From: Sphingomonadaceae bacterium
Lineage (GTDB): Bacteria; Pseudomonadota; Alphaproteobacteria; Sphingomonadales; Sphingomonadaceae
Length of the DNA: 64,000 nucleotides
Assembly: GCA_947451145.1 (NCBI GenBank)
Contig: CANFXW010000001.1
Coordinates: 124,001-188,000 of the forward strand
Direction: 5' to 3'
Positions 17,092 through 25,850 of the stretch are shown in pieces. Numbering within the stretch: the stretch's first letter is position 1; every line of letters begins with the position of its first letter. Below the pieces are notes generated by a model. The model did not search any database. It worked only from the letters and a program-made list of their open reading frames with translations, and had not been told where the DNA came from. Made by a program: the position numbers and the translations under genes.

Positions 17092-18828
17092 ATGGCAAGC
17101 GCCAATCAGTACGACCTCGTCATCAAGAACGGCACCATCATCGATGGCATGCAGACCCCACGCTATCGCGGAGACATCGGCGTCAGGGCCGGCAAGATTG
17201 TCGAGATCAGCAGCAACATCGCGGTGGCTGATGCCAAGCAGGTGATCGACGCAGAGGGCAAGATGGTTGCTCCCGGTTTTGTCGATCTTCACACCCATTA
17301 TGACAGCCAGATCTTCTGGGACCCCTGGTGCACCATGTCCGGCTGGCACGGGGTAACCAGCGTGGTGATTGGCAACTGCGGCTTCGGTTTTGCCCCTTGC
17401 AAGCCCGAGGATCGCGAGCGGACGATGCTGTCACTTGTCCGCAATGAGGCTGTGCCGCTTGAGACGATGCGCCAGGGTATGCCCTGGGACTGGGTGAGCT
17501 TCGGGGAATACCTGGACAGCGTTGAACGCACGCCCAAGGGCGTCAACGTGATGTCTTTTGTGCCGCTGGCGCCGCTCTATGGCTACGTCGTCGGCACAGA
17601 CGAAGCCAAGAAGCGGGCTGCGACCGATGAAGAACTCGAACAGATGTGCGAACTGCTGATCGAAGGCATGGAAGCCGGTGGCTGCGGAATCAGCGCTCAG
17701 ATCAACGGCATTGAGGGGAACGTCCAGCTCGACTTCGACGGCACCCCCATGGTCACCGATCTGATCAGCGAACGCGACCTTACCGCTTTTTCACGCGCCA
17801 TGGGTAGCACGCGTCGCGGCGTTGCGCAGGTGACCGGTGATATCAATCGCGCAGAAGAAATTGCGCAGGCAAGCGGCCGACCGGTAATCTGGAATGCCCT
17901 GATTGCCGAAGGCGCTCTCAACCAGCACGGCGGCCCGCGCATGACGCCAAAATCGGCGCTGGAGCGCCTGAAGGAGCTCAACGAGGTTCAGGGCTTGCGC
18001 GTCTATGCGCAGGCGCTGACCACGAATTTCGCCTCTCAGTTCACTTTCGAGGATTACAACCTCGCCGACGCCATCCCCATCTGGAAAGACACCTGCATGG
18101 GGACAAAAGAGGAGAAACTGGCGAAATTCAAGGACCCTGAGCGCCGGAAAAAACTGAAAGCGCTGCAAGACGAGCGTGGCGGGCTGTTTGCCTCAGGCTA
18201 TGTCGTGAATGACATCAAGGTTGCCTGGATTCCGCTCGATGTGCCGAATGGTCTGGCGCTTCAGGACAAATACGAAGGCTATACCATCGGCGAAATCGCC
18301 GAGCGTGAAAACAAGCACTCGCTCGACGTGCTGATGGACATTGCCGTCTGGGGTGAACTCGGAAGCGGCTTTGAAACCAAAATGATCATGACCCCGCCTG
18401 AAGCGATGAAGGAAATCGCAACCGCACCGGTCTCGATTCCCGGAGTCAGCGATGGCGGTGCCCACACCAAATTTGTTACCACCGGACGCTACCCCACCGA
18501 TCTGCTCGGCTATTGGGTCCGTGAGGAAAACATCATGTCTCTGGAAGAGGCGCACTGGCGGCTGTCCGGCCTTGCGGCGCAAGCTGCCGGCATCAAGGGG
18601 CGCGGTTGGCTGCAGGAAGGAATGGCGGCCGATATCGTAATCTATGATCTCGACGAGCTTGATACGCTGCCGCAGGAACGGGTGTGGGACTATCCGGCTG
18701 GCGAATGGCGCCTGATCCAGAAGGCCAAGGGCTACGAGCATATCATCGTCAATGGCGTGCCAACATTCATGAATGGCGAGTGCACCCAGGCAACACCGGG
18801 GCAACTGCTGCGTCACGGAACTGCCTGA
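17092..18828 (+). CDS. Amidohydrolase-3 / N-acyl-D-amino-acid deacylase-like protein, first copy
   Basis: A 578-residue metal-dependent hydrolase starting with the composite-domain strand DLVIKNGTIIDGMQTP. The barrel opens at VAPGFVDLHTHYDSQ with the HxH pair, continues with VVIGNCGFGFAPCKP, and ends with GMAADIVIYDLDELD. This architecture matches the D-aminoacylase branch of the amidohydrolase superfamily, but many such genes in catabolic clusters are not aminoacylases; they may open lactams or lactones or deconjugate substrates. The ribosome-binding site is AGGAG, nine bases before the start. A related protein is encoded at 42595-44343. It precedes another amidohydrolase by 16 bases. Confidence 0.85.
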   Translation: MASANQYDLVIKNGTIIDGMQTPRYRGDIGVRAGKIVEISSNIAVADAKQVIDAEGKMVAPGFVDLHTHYDSQIFWDPWCTMSGWHGVTSVVIGNCGFGFAPCKPEDRERTMLSLVRNEAVPLETMRQGMPWDWVSFGEYLDSVERTPKGVNVMSFVPLAPLYGYVVGTDEAKKRAATDEELEQMCELLIEGMEAGGCGISAQINGIEGNVQLDFDGTPMVTDLISERDLTAFSRAMGSTRRGVAQVTGDINRAEEIAQASGRPVIWNALIAEGALNQHGGPRMTPKSALERLKELNEVQGLRVYAQALTTNFASQFTFEDYNLADAIPIWKDTCMGTKEEKLAKFKDPERRKKLKALQDERGGLFASGYVVNDIKVAWIPLDVPNGLALQDKYEGYTIGEIAERENKHSLDVLMDIAVWGELGSGFETKMIMTPPEAMKEIATAPVSIPGVSDGGAHTKFVTTGRYPTDLLGYWVREENIMSLEEAHWRLSGLAAQAAGIKGRGWLQEGMAADIVIYDLDELDTLPQERVWDYPAGEWRLIQKAKGYEHIIVNGVPTFMNGECTQATPGQLLRHGTA

Positions 18829-18844
18829 TCGGGAGGAGATTGCG

Positions 18845-20074
18845 ATGAATGCGACTGCACAGAACCGTTTTGGTCCGATCTTCGACGCTGACCACCATTA
18901 CTGGGAAAGCTCTGACGCATTCACGCGTTATCGCGACCCCAAGTTCAAGGATCGCGGTGTCAGGGTGGCCGAACACGAAGGCCAGATGCGCTATTTTGTC
19001 GGCGACAGGCTCCATCCCACCCTGCCCGGCCCCGGAGATGTCCATGGCAGACCGGCTCCCGGCATTCTGTTCGACTATTTCGCTGGACGCGAAGCCATCG
19101 ACGCCAGCAAGCATGGCTACAATGAGAGCCCTGCCGATCATCCCGAATGGTTCAACCGCGATGCCCGCCTGAAATCGATGGACCAGCAGGGTGTCGAAGC
19201 CGTCTGGATGTTCCCGTCACATGGCGTTTGCATGGAAGGACCCATGCAGCCGGACACCGAAGCTGCCTTGCACATCCTTTCCGGTTTCAACCGGTGGATC
19301 CACGATGAATGGGGTTTTGATTACCAGAACCGCATTTTCGGCGTGCCGTTTCTCTCCCTCTCGGACGTCGATCTTGCCATTGCCGAGCTCGATTGGGTTG
19401 TGCAGCGTGGTGCGCGGCTGATCTCGATCCGCAATGGCCCAGCCTATACTGCATCTGGCAACAAGTCGCCCGCCGATCCGATGTTTGACCGCTTCTGGGC
19501 ACGCGTCGAGGAAGCCGGAGTTGTTGTGACCGTTCATGCCGGTTTCGACGATGGCTATGGCGGCATCGATAAAGCCGTTGCCGCCGTGTGGGGCATCGAA
19601 CACGACGAATACCAGCTTTCCAGCCATGTCGCTGGCGGCATGAGCTTCGATAACCAGCTGATCTGGATGATGATGAAAAAGCGGCTGGTGCATGATTTTG
19701 CCGCCGTGATCATCACCCATGGCCTGTTTGACCGCTTCCCGCGCCTGAAATTCGCCTTCATCGAAAACGGCGCGCTCTGGGTCGGGCCGCTGCTGCATGA
19801 CATGCATGTGGTTCACATGCAGAACAAGGGCATGTTCAAGACCAACCCGGTGGACCAGTTCCACCGGAACTGCTGGGTAGCTCCCTTTGTCGAGGACGAT
19901 GTCAGCGAGCTGGCGAAGCACATTCCGGTTGAGCGGATCCTGTTCGGATCAGACTGGCCGCATGCCGAAGGCCTGCACCTGCCGGCCGACTACTACGAAA
20001 CGCTCTCCAGCTTTTCTGACGCAGAAGTGCGCCGGATCATGGCAGAAAACACCCGCGAACTGACTCTCGCCTGA
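18845..20074 (+). CDS. Amidohydrolase-2 family protein, second copy
   Basis: A 409-residue TIM-barrel metalloenzyme. The N terminus FGPIFDADHHYWES carries the first metal motif; VVTVHAGFDDG and ILFGSDWPHAEG hold the later histidine and aspartate ligands. This is the ACMSD/decarboxylase-like amidohydrolase-2 family, also represented at 621-1940. A strong GGGAGGAG site precedes the ATG at 18845, only 16 bases after the previous gene's stop, so it is the last gene of the Rieske-led operon. Hydrolysis, decarboxylation or retro-aldol cleavage of a ring-opened intermediate is plausible; the actual reaction is unknown. Confidence 0.85.
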   Translation: MNATAQNRFGPIFDADHHYWESSDAFTRYRDPKFKDRGVRVAEHEGQMRYFVGDRLHPTLPGPGDVHGRPAPGILFDYFAGREAIDASKHGYNESPADHPEWFNRDARLKSMDQQGVEAVWMFPSHGVCMEGPMQPDTEAALHILSGFNRWIHDEWGFDYQNRIFGVPFLSLSDVDLAIAELDWVVQRGARLISIRNGPAYTASGNKSPADPMFDRFWARVEEAGVVVTVHAGFDDGYGGIDKAVAAVWGIEHDEYQLSSHVAGGMSFDNQLIWMMMKKRLVHDFAAVIITHGLFDRFPRLKFAFIENGALWVGPLLHDMHVVHMQNKGMFKTNPVDQFHRNCWVAPFVEDDVSELAKHIPVERILFGSDWPHAEGLHLPADYYETLSSFSDAEVRRIMAENTRELTLA

Positions 20075-20099
20075 TCGCAGGTGCCTTGATTGCAACTGA

Positions 20100-20128
20100 T
20101 GGCAGCGCGATAGCCTATTGCGCTGCCA
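20100..20128. terminator. Hairpin between convergent genes, overlapping the ALDH 3' end
   Basis: A 9-bp perfect stem (20100-20108 with 20120-20128) with an 11-base loop lies just after the amidohydrolase stop and overlaps the last codons of the convergent aldehyde dehydrogenase. It is probably a shared terminator. Confidence 0.45.
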
Positions 20129-21599
20129 GCGGTGCATTTTCGAAGATCATCGTCTTGGATTCGAGGTAGGGCAACAGCCCCTCCAGCCCGCCTTCGCGGC
20201 CGATGCCGGACTGCTTGAACCCGCCAAAGGCAATCGAGAAATCGAGCTTCATGCCGTTGTGACCAACTGTGCCCGAGCGCAGGCGGCGGCCAACGGCATA
20301 GGCGCGTTCTGCATCGTTGGTGAATACGCTGGCATTGAGCCCGAAGTTCGAATCGTTGGCGATGGCAATCGCCTGTTCCTCGTCGCGTGCCGGGATCACG
20401 CTAAGCACCGGCCCAAAGATCTCTTCGCGCGCGATGGTGGAGTTGTTGTCGACCCCGGCAAAGACTGTCGGCTCGATGTAGAAGCCCCGGTTGAGGTGGC
20501 TGGGGCGTCCACCGCCACAGGCCAGCCGCGCGCCTTCAGCCTTGCCGATCGCGATATAGTTTTCCACCCGGTCACGCTGGCGCTCGATAGCGAGCGGGCC
20601 CATCTGGCTCGCCGGGTCGAACGGATCACCCACCCGGATCTGCCCAAAGGCTGCTGACAGCGCATCGACGAATTCGTCCTGCCGCTTTTCGCTCACGATG
20701 ATGCGGGTCAGCGAGGCGCAGACCTGACCAGTCATCGTGGGGGTTGTACGGGCCAGTATTTGCGCCGCCTTGCCCAGATCATAGTCATCAAGGATCAGCG
20801 CCGGAGACTTGCCGCCCAGTTCAAGCGTGAAGCGCGCCACGCGCTCCCCGCAGATCGCTCCGATCTTGCGGCCGGCGGCCGTCGAACCGGTGAAGCTGAC
20901 CTTGTCGACGCCCGGATGGCGAACAAGCAATTCCGAGACCGCACGATCCGCGGTCAGTACATTGACCACGCCGGCAGGCAGGCCGATCTCTTCGCAGACT
21001 TCAGCCAGAATATAGGGAGAGGCCGGAGCTTCGGGAGAAGCCTTGATAATGACTGCGCAGCCAGCGATCAGAGCCGGAGCAACCTTTTGCACCATCAATT
21101 GCGCCGGAGCATTCCACGGAACGATGGCAGCAACCACGCCGACCGCTTCGCGAACCAGCAAGGCTGGCTGTCCGGTTTGCGAGGTGCGCTTTTCTTCCCA
21201 GGCATAGGTATCGGCGAGGCCCGCATAATAGCGGAAATTACCGATAAGTCCCTTGGCCGTGTGCGCAGACATGGAACGCAGCACTCCGGATTCCTGCGTC
21301 CAGCTGTCCGCCAGCGCATCGGCGCGCGCAGCAAGGGCATCGGCGATGCGGTTCAGGTAAACGGCGCGCTCCTGCGGCGACATCCGCGGCCATGGTCCGG
21401 CATCGAATGCCTGCCGTGCAGCAGCGACAGCACGTTCAACGTCCGCTTCCTGAGCCTCGGCGACGGTGAGGAATACTTCCTCCGTGCCGCTGTCGATCAC
21501 ATCGACAACCGCATCGGATGAAGGCACCACCCACTCTCCGCCGATAAAAAAGCGGCGGGGATTGCGAAGCGGCAAGTGGCGGCTGACGGCATCAGACAT
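20115..21599 (-). CDS. Aldehyde dehydrogenase (NAD(P)+-dependent)
   Basis: A 494-residue ALDH of normal family length. Recognisable parts are the VPWNAP segment with the substrate-tunnel residues, FTGSTAAGRKIGA (cofactor loop), TLELGGKSPALIL with the general-base glutamate, TGQVCASLTRI with the catalytic cysteine, and EEIFGPVLSVIPA. It oxidises an aldehyde to the acid. In context it could take the aldehyde released by the Ltp-type aldolases or produced by the alcohol dehydrogenase at 27121-28209. It is a single transcription unit, divergent from the acyl-CoA synthetase gene. Confidence 0.93.
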   Translation of the reverse strand: MSDAVSRHLPLRNPRRFFIGGEWVVPSSDAVVDVIDSGTEEVFLTVAEAQEADVERAVAAARQAFDAGPWPRMSPQERAVYLNRIADALAARADALADSWTQESGVLRSMSAHTAKGLIGNFRYYAGLADTYAWEEKRTSQTGQPALLVREAVGVVAAIVPWNAPAQLMVQKVAPALIAGCAVIIKASPEAPASPYILAEVCEEIGLPAGVVNVLTADRAVSELLVRHPGVDKVSFTGSTAAGRKIGAICGERVARFTLELGGKSPALILDDYDLGKAAQILARTTPTMTGQVCASLTRIIVSEKRQDEFVDALSAAFGQIRVGDPFDPASQMGPLAIERQRDRVENYIAIGKAEGARLACGGGRPSHLNRGFYIEPTVFAGVDNNSTIAREEIFGPVLSVIPARDEEQAIAIANDSNFGLNASVFTNDAERAYAVGRRLRSGTVGHNGMKLDFSIAFGGFKQSGIGREGGLEGLLPYLESKTMIFENAPLAAQ

Positions 21600-21731
21600 A
21601 CAGGTTCTCTCCGGAGCGAGGATTCTGTGTATTGCAACAGGGTCATTGCGATAATTCCATTGGTTCTTTACAAGCCCTCATGCGGCTTTCAAGGGCATTC
21701 TTGGAAGTTCCACTGTCGAGACAAACGCACC

Positions 21732-23270
21732 ATGCACCCGCGCCTTCACGCTGAAACACAGCCCAGCAAACCTGCCCTGATCATGGCGAGCAGCGGCGGA
21801 ACCGTGTCATTCGCAGAGCTGGAAAAGCGCGCCAACCAAGGCGCTCACGCGCTGCGGCAACTTGGCCTGAAGAGTGGTGATACAGTAGCGATCGCTTGCG
21901 ACAACCGGCTGGAATTCTTCGATGTCATGTGGGCGGCGCAGCGATCGGGGCTCATCCTTGTCCTGCTTTCCGCCCGGCTCAAGACCGACGAAATCGCCTA
22001 TATTGTCAACGACAGCGGCGCAAAAGCGCTGATCGTTTCCGATGCCATGGCGGCCACCGCCCGCAATGTTGCCGAGATCGCAAGTTCCATTTCGGGACTA
22101 AAGCAGATCGCAACAATCGGGCCGGTAGATGCGCTTACTGATTGGAAAGCATTGTGCGCCAGCCAGCCGGAAACCCCTATAGCCGATGAGGAAATCGGCG
22201 GCCGCATGGTCTATTCCTCGGGCACAACCGGCCGCCCCAAGGGCATCAAGTTCGCCTCGGCCACCGGCAGTCCAATCCAGCCCAACCCCGGTGCCGTGTT
22301 GTTCGAGCGGCTTTACGGGCTGGATCAGGATACGGTCTATCTCTCCCCCGCCCCGCTCTATCACAGCGCCCCAATGGGCATGACTGCCGGCATCCAGGCG
22401 GTTGGCGGAACCGCGGTCATCTTGCCGAAGTTCGAACCCGAAGAATTCCTGAAGGCCATTGAGCGCTGGAAGGTTACGGCGGTGATGGTGGTACCCACCA
22501 TGTTCATCCGCCTGTTGAGCCTGCCCGATGAAGTGCGCAATCGATACGACCTCTCTTCGCTCAAGACTGTAATCCACGCTGCAGCGCCGTGTCCGGCGCC
22601 AGTGAAACAGGCAATGATCGACTGGTTGGGCCCGATCATCGAGGAATTCTATGCCGGTTCCGAAGGCAACGGACATGTCACGATCAGCAGCCAGGAATGG
22701 CTGGCCCGGCCGGGATCTGTCGGCAGGGCAGTTGTTGGCCAGATCCACATCTGTGACGACGAAGGCAATGAACTGCCGGCAGGAGAAACCGGCACGATCT
22801 ATTTCAGTGGCGGCAAGCCGGTGAGCTATCACAATGATCCGGCCAAGACAGCCTCTGCGCACAACCCCAAACACCCGGATTGGTCCACGATTGGTGATGT
22901 TGGCAGGCTGGACGAAGAGGGCTACCTCTTCCTGTCAGATCGCAAGGATTTCATGATCATTTCAGGTGGCGTGAACGTCTATCCGCAGGAGGTAGAAAAC
23001 CTGCTGCTGTCTCACCCGGCCGTAGCTGATGCCGCTGTGTTCGGTGTGCCAAACCCCGATTTCGGAGAAGAGGTGAAGGCCGTGATCCAGCCGAAAAACT
23101 GGAACAGCGCGACCGAGTCCATGGCAAAGGAACTGATGGCCTGGTGCCGCGAACGGCTGGCTGACGTAAAGTGCCCGCGCAGCATCGATTTCGAGCAGGA
23201 GTTGCCCCGCGCGGAAACAGGCAAGCTGTACAAGAAAGAGCTCAAGGCCCGTTATTGGCCAGCAAGCTAA
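21732..23270 (+). CDS. Acyl-CoA synthetase (AMP-forming, class I adenylate-forming family)
   Basis: A 512-residue AMP-binding ligase. The P-loop is MVYSSGTTGRPKGIKF, the acyl/adenylate region includes EEFYAGSEGNGHVT, the hinge is FLSDRKDFMIISGGVNVYP, and the C-terminal lysine lies in ETGKLYKKEL. It activates a carboxylic acid as its CoA ester, the entry step for the acyl-CoA dehydrogenases in this cluster. The start at 21732 was chosen at the family N terminus; the upstream ribosome-binding site is weak. Its closest functional relatives, such as steroid side-chain FadD enzymes, cannot be distinguished from general fatty acyl ligases by eye. Confidence 0.9.
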   Translation: MHPRLHAETQPSKPALIMASSGGTVSFAELEKRANQGAHALRQLGLKSGDTVAIACDNRLEFFDVMWAAQRSGLILVLLSARLKTDEIAYIVNDSGAKALIVSDAMAATARNVAEIASSISGLKQIATIGPVDALTDWKALCASQPETPIADEEIGGRMVYSSGTTGRPKGIKFASATGSPIQPNPGAVLFERLYGLDQDTVYLSPAPLYHSAPMGMTAGIQAVGGTAVILPKFEPEEFLKAIERWKVTAVMVVPTMFIRLLSLPDEVRNRYDLSSLKTVIHAAAPCPAPVKQAMIDWLGPIIEEFYAGSEGNGHVTISSQEWLARPGSVGRAVVGQIHICDDEGNELPAGETGTIYFSGGKPVSYHNDPAKTASAHNPKHPDWSTIGDVGRLDEEGYLFLSDRKDFMIISGGVNVYPQEVENLLLSHPAVADAAVFGVPNPDFGEEVKAVIQPKNWNSATESMAKELMAWCRERLADVKCPRSIDFEQELPRAETGKLYKKELKARYWPAS

Positions 23271-23278
23271 CGCTCACC

Positions 23279-23725
23279 CTATTCGCGCGGCGCCCTCTTC
23301 GCCTCGATGCCTTCGAGCAACCGCCAGATGCGCTGATCGAGGGCTTGGGCGACTTCGCCGGGCAGAGTTTCCAGAGCCGCTTGCGCCTCCACCAGCAGGC
23401 AGCGAAGGCGGTGGCTCTCGCCGTCAAGCACACTGAGTTTCAGCCCCGGATCGGCTGATCCAGCGGCCTCTCGCAACCGGCTGGCGAGAGGTTCGGCCAG
23501 CAGCACAGCCGCCTCGCCCAGAATGGCGCGAATGGACGCATTCTCTTCAACGCGCATCTCGGCCGCATCATCAACGCTATTGGCGCAAATAGTGAGCAAC
23601 ATGCAGGAAAGGCGCGCCATCTGTGCTGCAAACGGATCGCCGATTTCCGGGCTGATCCGCTCGGCCAAAAGTTCGCGAATACCGTGTAGCGTGTTGTCGA
23701 GCGTAAGGATCTTGGCGTCCGTCAT
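23279..23725 (-). CDS. Small helical protein coupled to APH kinase, possibly LvaB/DUF6285-like
   Basis: A 148-residue protein with no motif I can name. It appears all-helical: an N-terminal helix LHGIRELLAERISPEI, then an apolar alanine/cysteine-rich helix around SCMLLTICANS, and a C-terminal amphipathic pair ending RIWRLLEGIEAKR. Its ATG overlaps the stop of the APH kinase gene by four bases, so the two are translationally coupled. In the levulinate operon the small protein LvaB is needed for activity of the APH-type kinase LvaA; the same size, helical pattern and gene order suggest, without proving, an equivalent role. It is the last gene of a seven-gene operon. Confidence 0.6.
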   Translation of the reverse strand: MTDAKILTLDNTLHGIRELLAERISPEIGDPFAAQMARLSCMLLTICANSVDDAAEMRVEENASIRAILGEAAVLLAEPLASRLREAAGSADPGLKLSVLDGESHRLRCLLVEAQAALETLPGEVAQALDQRIWRLLEGIEAKRAPRE

Positions 23726-24738
23726 CCCATGGCCCCCCGTTCGCGCATGAGTTTGATCGTAAGATCGCGATGGAAATGACCTGCACGAATGCCCGACAGG
23801 GCTATCGTCATGTCGCGGTTCTTGCCCGAGGCATAGCTGGAGGCGGCCGTTGTCCAGATCACGCAGGCCTTCACTGCAGAAAACAGCTGCCACCAGCGCA
23901 GGGCTTCGCGGTCTACGCGCATGCCGCTCGCTGCTTCCCATTCTGCCAGTCCCTCATCGAGTGGCAGATGGCGGGTGATCGGCCAGAAGGGGTCAATCGC
24001 CCAGGTTACATCTTCCAGCGGATCGCCGACGTGACACATTTCCCAATCGAGGATCGCGCTGATCTGGCCATCGGGCGTGAACAGGAAATTGCCCGAGCGA
24101 TAGTCGCCGTGAACGATAGCAGGTTTTGTAGGTTCGGGCGGCGGATTGCGGCGCAGCCAGCGCATCGCCCCGCGCACGGCTGGCTCGATCAGCGCTTCGC
24201 CTTCGTCAAGGATACCTTCCCAGCGATCAAGCTCTAGCGACCAAAAGCCGGATTTTGCAGCCCCGTTGCGCAGGCTCTCGAGCCCCACTGCATGGTGATC
24301 AATCGCCGCAAGACGACCCATGATTGACCAGAACTGGCGGCCAATAGCTTCGCCGTGGCCATCATAGGGATCGCTGGGAGAGAACGGGCTGCCGGGTTTG
24401 CCGGGGCACATGTCCATGATGAAGAACGGCCGGTCGAGCCACTTTGGATCGAGCTCAAGGAAATAGACGCCGGGGATCGGCACGCCCTGCCCGGCAAGCG
24501 CGCGGTAGACGTTGAATTCCAGATCCCGCTCGGCCACGACCAGCCCCGCAGGCGCATCGCGGCGCAGGATCAGGCGGCGCTCTATGCCTTGTCCGTCTTC
24601 ACTCCAGCAAGCGCGGAAGCGGAACGTTTCCTGACTGGAGCCACCATAGATGCGCCCGAGTTCATCTACTACGACATCGCTGGCGGCAGGCATGGAGTGC
24701 GCCATATAGGCAGCAATGCGGTCTTCCAGTTCACTCAT
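23722..24738 (-). CDS. APH-family phosphotransferase, second copy
   Basis: A 338-residue kinase-fold protein with the catalytic loop AIVHGDYRSGNFLF and metal site AILDWEMCHVGDP, plus YGGSSQETFRF as a nucleotide-binding loop. It overlaps its neighbours on both sides by four bases (lipocalin-like gene upstream, small helical protein downstream). It differs clearly from the kinase at 10421-11479. By analogy with LvaA and the ACAD10/11 kinase domain, it may phosphorylate a hydroxyl group of an acyl-CoA intermediate. Unlike the first kinase it has no acyl-CoA dehydrogenase immediately beside it. Confidence 0.83.
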   Translation of the reverse strand: MSELEDRIAAYMAHSMPAASDVVVDELGRIYGGSSQETFRFRACWSEDGQGIERRLILRRDAPAGLVVAERDLEFNVYRALAGQGVPIPGVYFLELDPKWLDRPFFIMDMCPGKPGSPFSPSDPYDGHGEAIGRQFWSIMGRLAAIDHHAVGLESLRNGAAKSGFWSLELDRWEGILDEGEALIEPAVRGAMRWLRRNPPPEPTKPAIVHGDYRSGNFLFTPDGQISAILDWEMCHVGDPLEDVTWAIDPFWPITRHLPLDEGLAEWEAASGMRVDREALRWWQLFSAVKACVIWTTAASSYASGKNRDMTIALSGIRAGHFHRDLTIKLMRERGAMG

Positions 24739-25835
24739 GGTACGTCGAACATGCTGGTGAATCCCGAAGGCACATGGCGGCCGAGCACGATCGATTCAAA
24801 GCAACCCTGCCCGTTCAGCATCTTCCCATCCGGCGTAGTCATGCGAAGCTGCGCAAACGCCTGCGGATGCTCGTAGCGCGATTCATATTTTGCCTCGGAG
24901 ACACTGGCGATTTCATCATAGCCGACCGCCAATGGCCCCTTGTTGAGGCCATGCGACCAATCCGGGTTCATGTACCCGATGCCCGAGAGATAAAAACGCG
25001 GCCCCGCCTTGATCTCGATGCGGTATTCGCCGCCTTCCTCGTCGCGTGCCGTGACGATACCGCCTGCCGGGAAGCGGGTTCCGGGTACGAAGTCCACCTC
25101 CAGCCGCGCGCCGTGCAGGTGCTCAACCGCGCCGCCATCGCGGACCATGGCAAGGCCAAGGTTCCACACTTTGCCATCGCCATCTTCGTTGACGAAGAAG
25201 TGCACGATGCGGTCTTCGAAATGGGCCGGAAGCCAGAACCACCAGACCTGGAATTCGGCTACAGTTACCTGCTGCTGCGGATCGCGCATTCCGACATGGC
25301 GGACCCCCCAGGACCGGTCCCGCGTCCCCAGAGTGGTCGCCTCATCCAACGTGATCTCGCGCCCGCCGGCCTTGATCCAGCCCGACCAGCGGCCAAGCTG
25401 GGTCATGCGGGTGACGTCCTGCACGATACGCGGGCCATTGCGCCGGACCGTGCGCGGTTCTTCAATAGGAGCGTGCCTGCCAGTAATGACGAGGTCGGCA
25501 GAGATACCGTTTTCGTTGTCCTCAATCACGACCCGAAGCTTGTGCAAGGGTTCCAGCACTTCGACCCGGATCGGGCCGACCTGGGTGTCCATGCGTTCCA
25601 TGTGCAGGTGGCGCGAGGCATGCAGATTGTACTGCACATCACCGATACGCACAGCAAAGGCCGCGTCCATGATGTTGAGATGCGGATAGACGCCAAGCGC
25701 CGCGCCGAAATAGACCTCTCCATCGGTGGTGTAACCGTTGAAGAAATAACGGTCATAGAAGTTGCGGTCCGTGCCTGAAAAGGCAATCGGATCGGGCGTC
25801 TGGTGAATGGGGTAATCGTCGCCCTTGCTCAGCAT
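24735..25835 (-). CDS. Two-domain lipocalin-like (AttH/DUF7064-like) protein of unknown function
   Basis: A 366-residue protein rich in predicted beta strands, without signal peptide or transmembrane segment. The central motif TRDRSWGVRHVG and the following aromatic strand QVWWFWLPAHF resemble the repeated beta-barrel halves of AttH/CrtC-like calycin proteins, a group often found beside acyl-CoA enzymes in terpenoid and steroid catabolic clusters. No catalytic assignment is possible. It overlaps the APH kinase gene by four bases and follows the DUF3237 gene after 15 bases. A distant relative with the same overall layout is encoded at 55204-56244. Confidence 0.6.
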   Translation of the reverse strand: MLSKGDDYPIHQTPDPIAFSGTDRNFYDRYFFNGYTTDGEVYFGAALGVYPHLNIMDAAFAVRIGDVQYNLHASRHLHMERMDTQVGPIRVEVLEPLHKLRVVIEDNENGISADLVITGRHAPIEEPRTVRRNGPRIVQDVTRMTQLGRWSGWIKAGGREITLDEATTLGTRDRSWGVRHVGMRDPQQQVTVAEFQVWWFWLPAHFEDRIVHFFVNEDGDGKVWNLGLAMVRDGGAVEHLHGARLEVDFVPGTRFPAGGIVTARDEEGGEYRIEIKAGPRFYLSGIGYMNPDWSHGLNKGPLAVGYDEIASVSEAKYESRYEHPQAFAQLRMTTPDGKMLNGQGCFESIVLGRHVPSGFTSMFDVP

Positions 25836-25850
25836 GCTCTGGCCTTTCCC

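Noticed and set aside
20760..21521. Plus-strand open frame opposite the aldehyde dehydrogenase
   Set aside because: It is a shadow of the ALDH gene and has no ribosome-binding site or domain.
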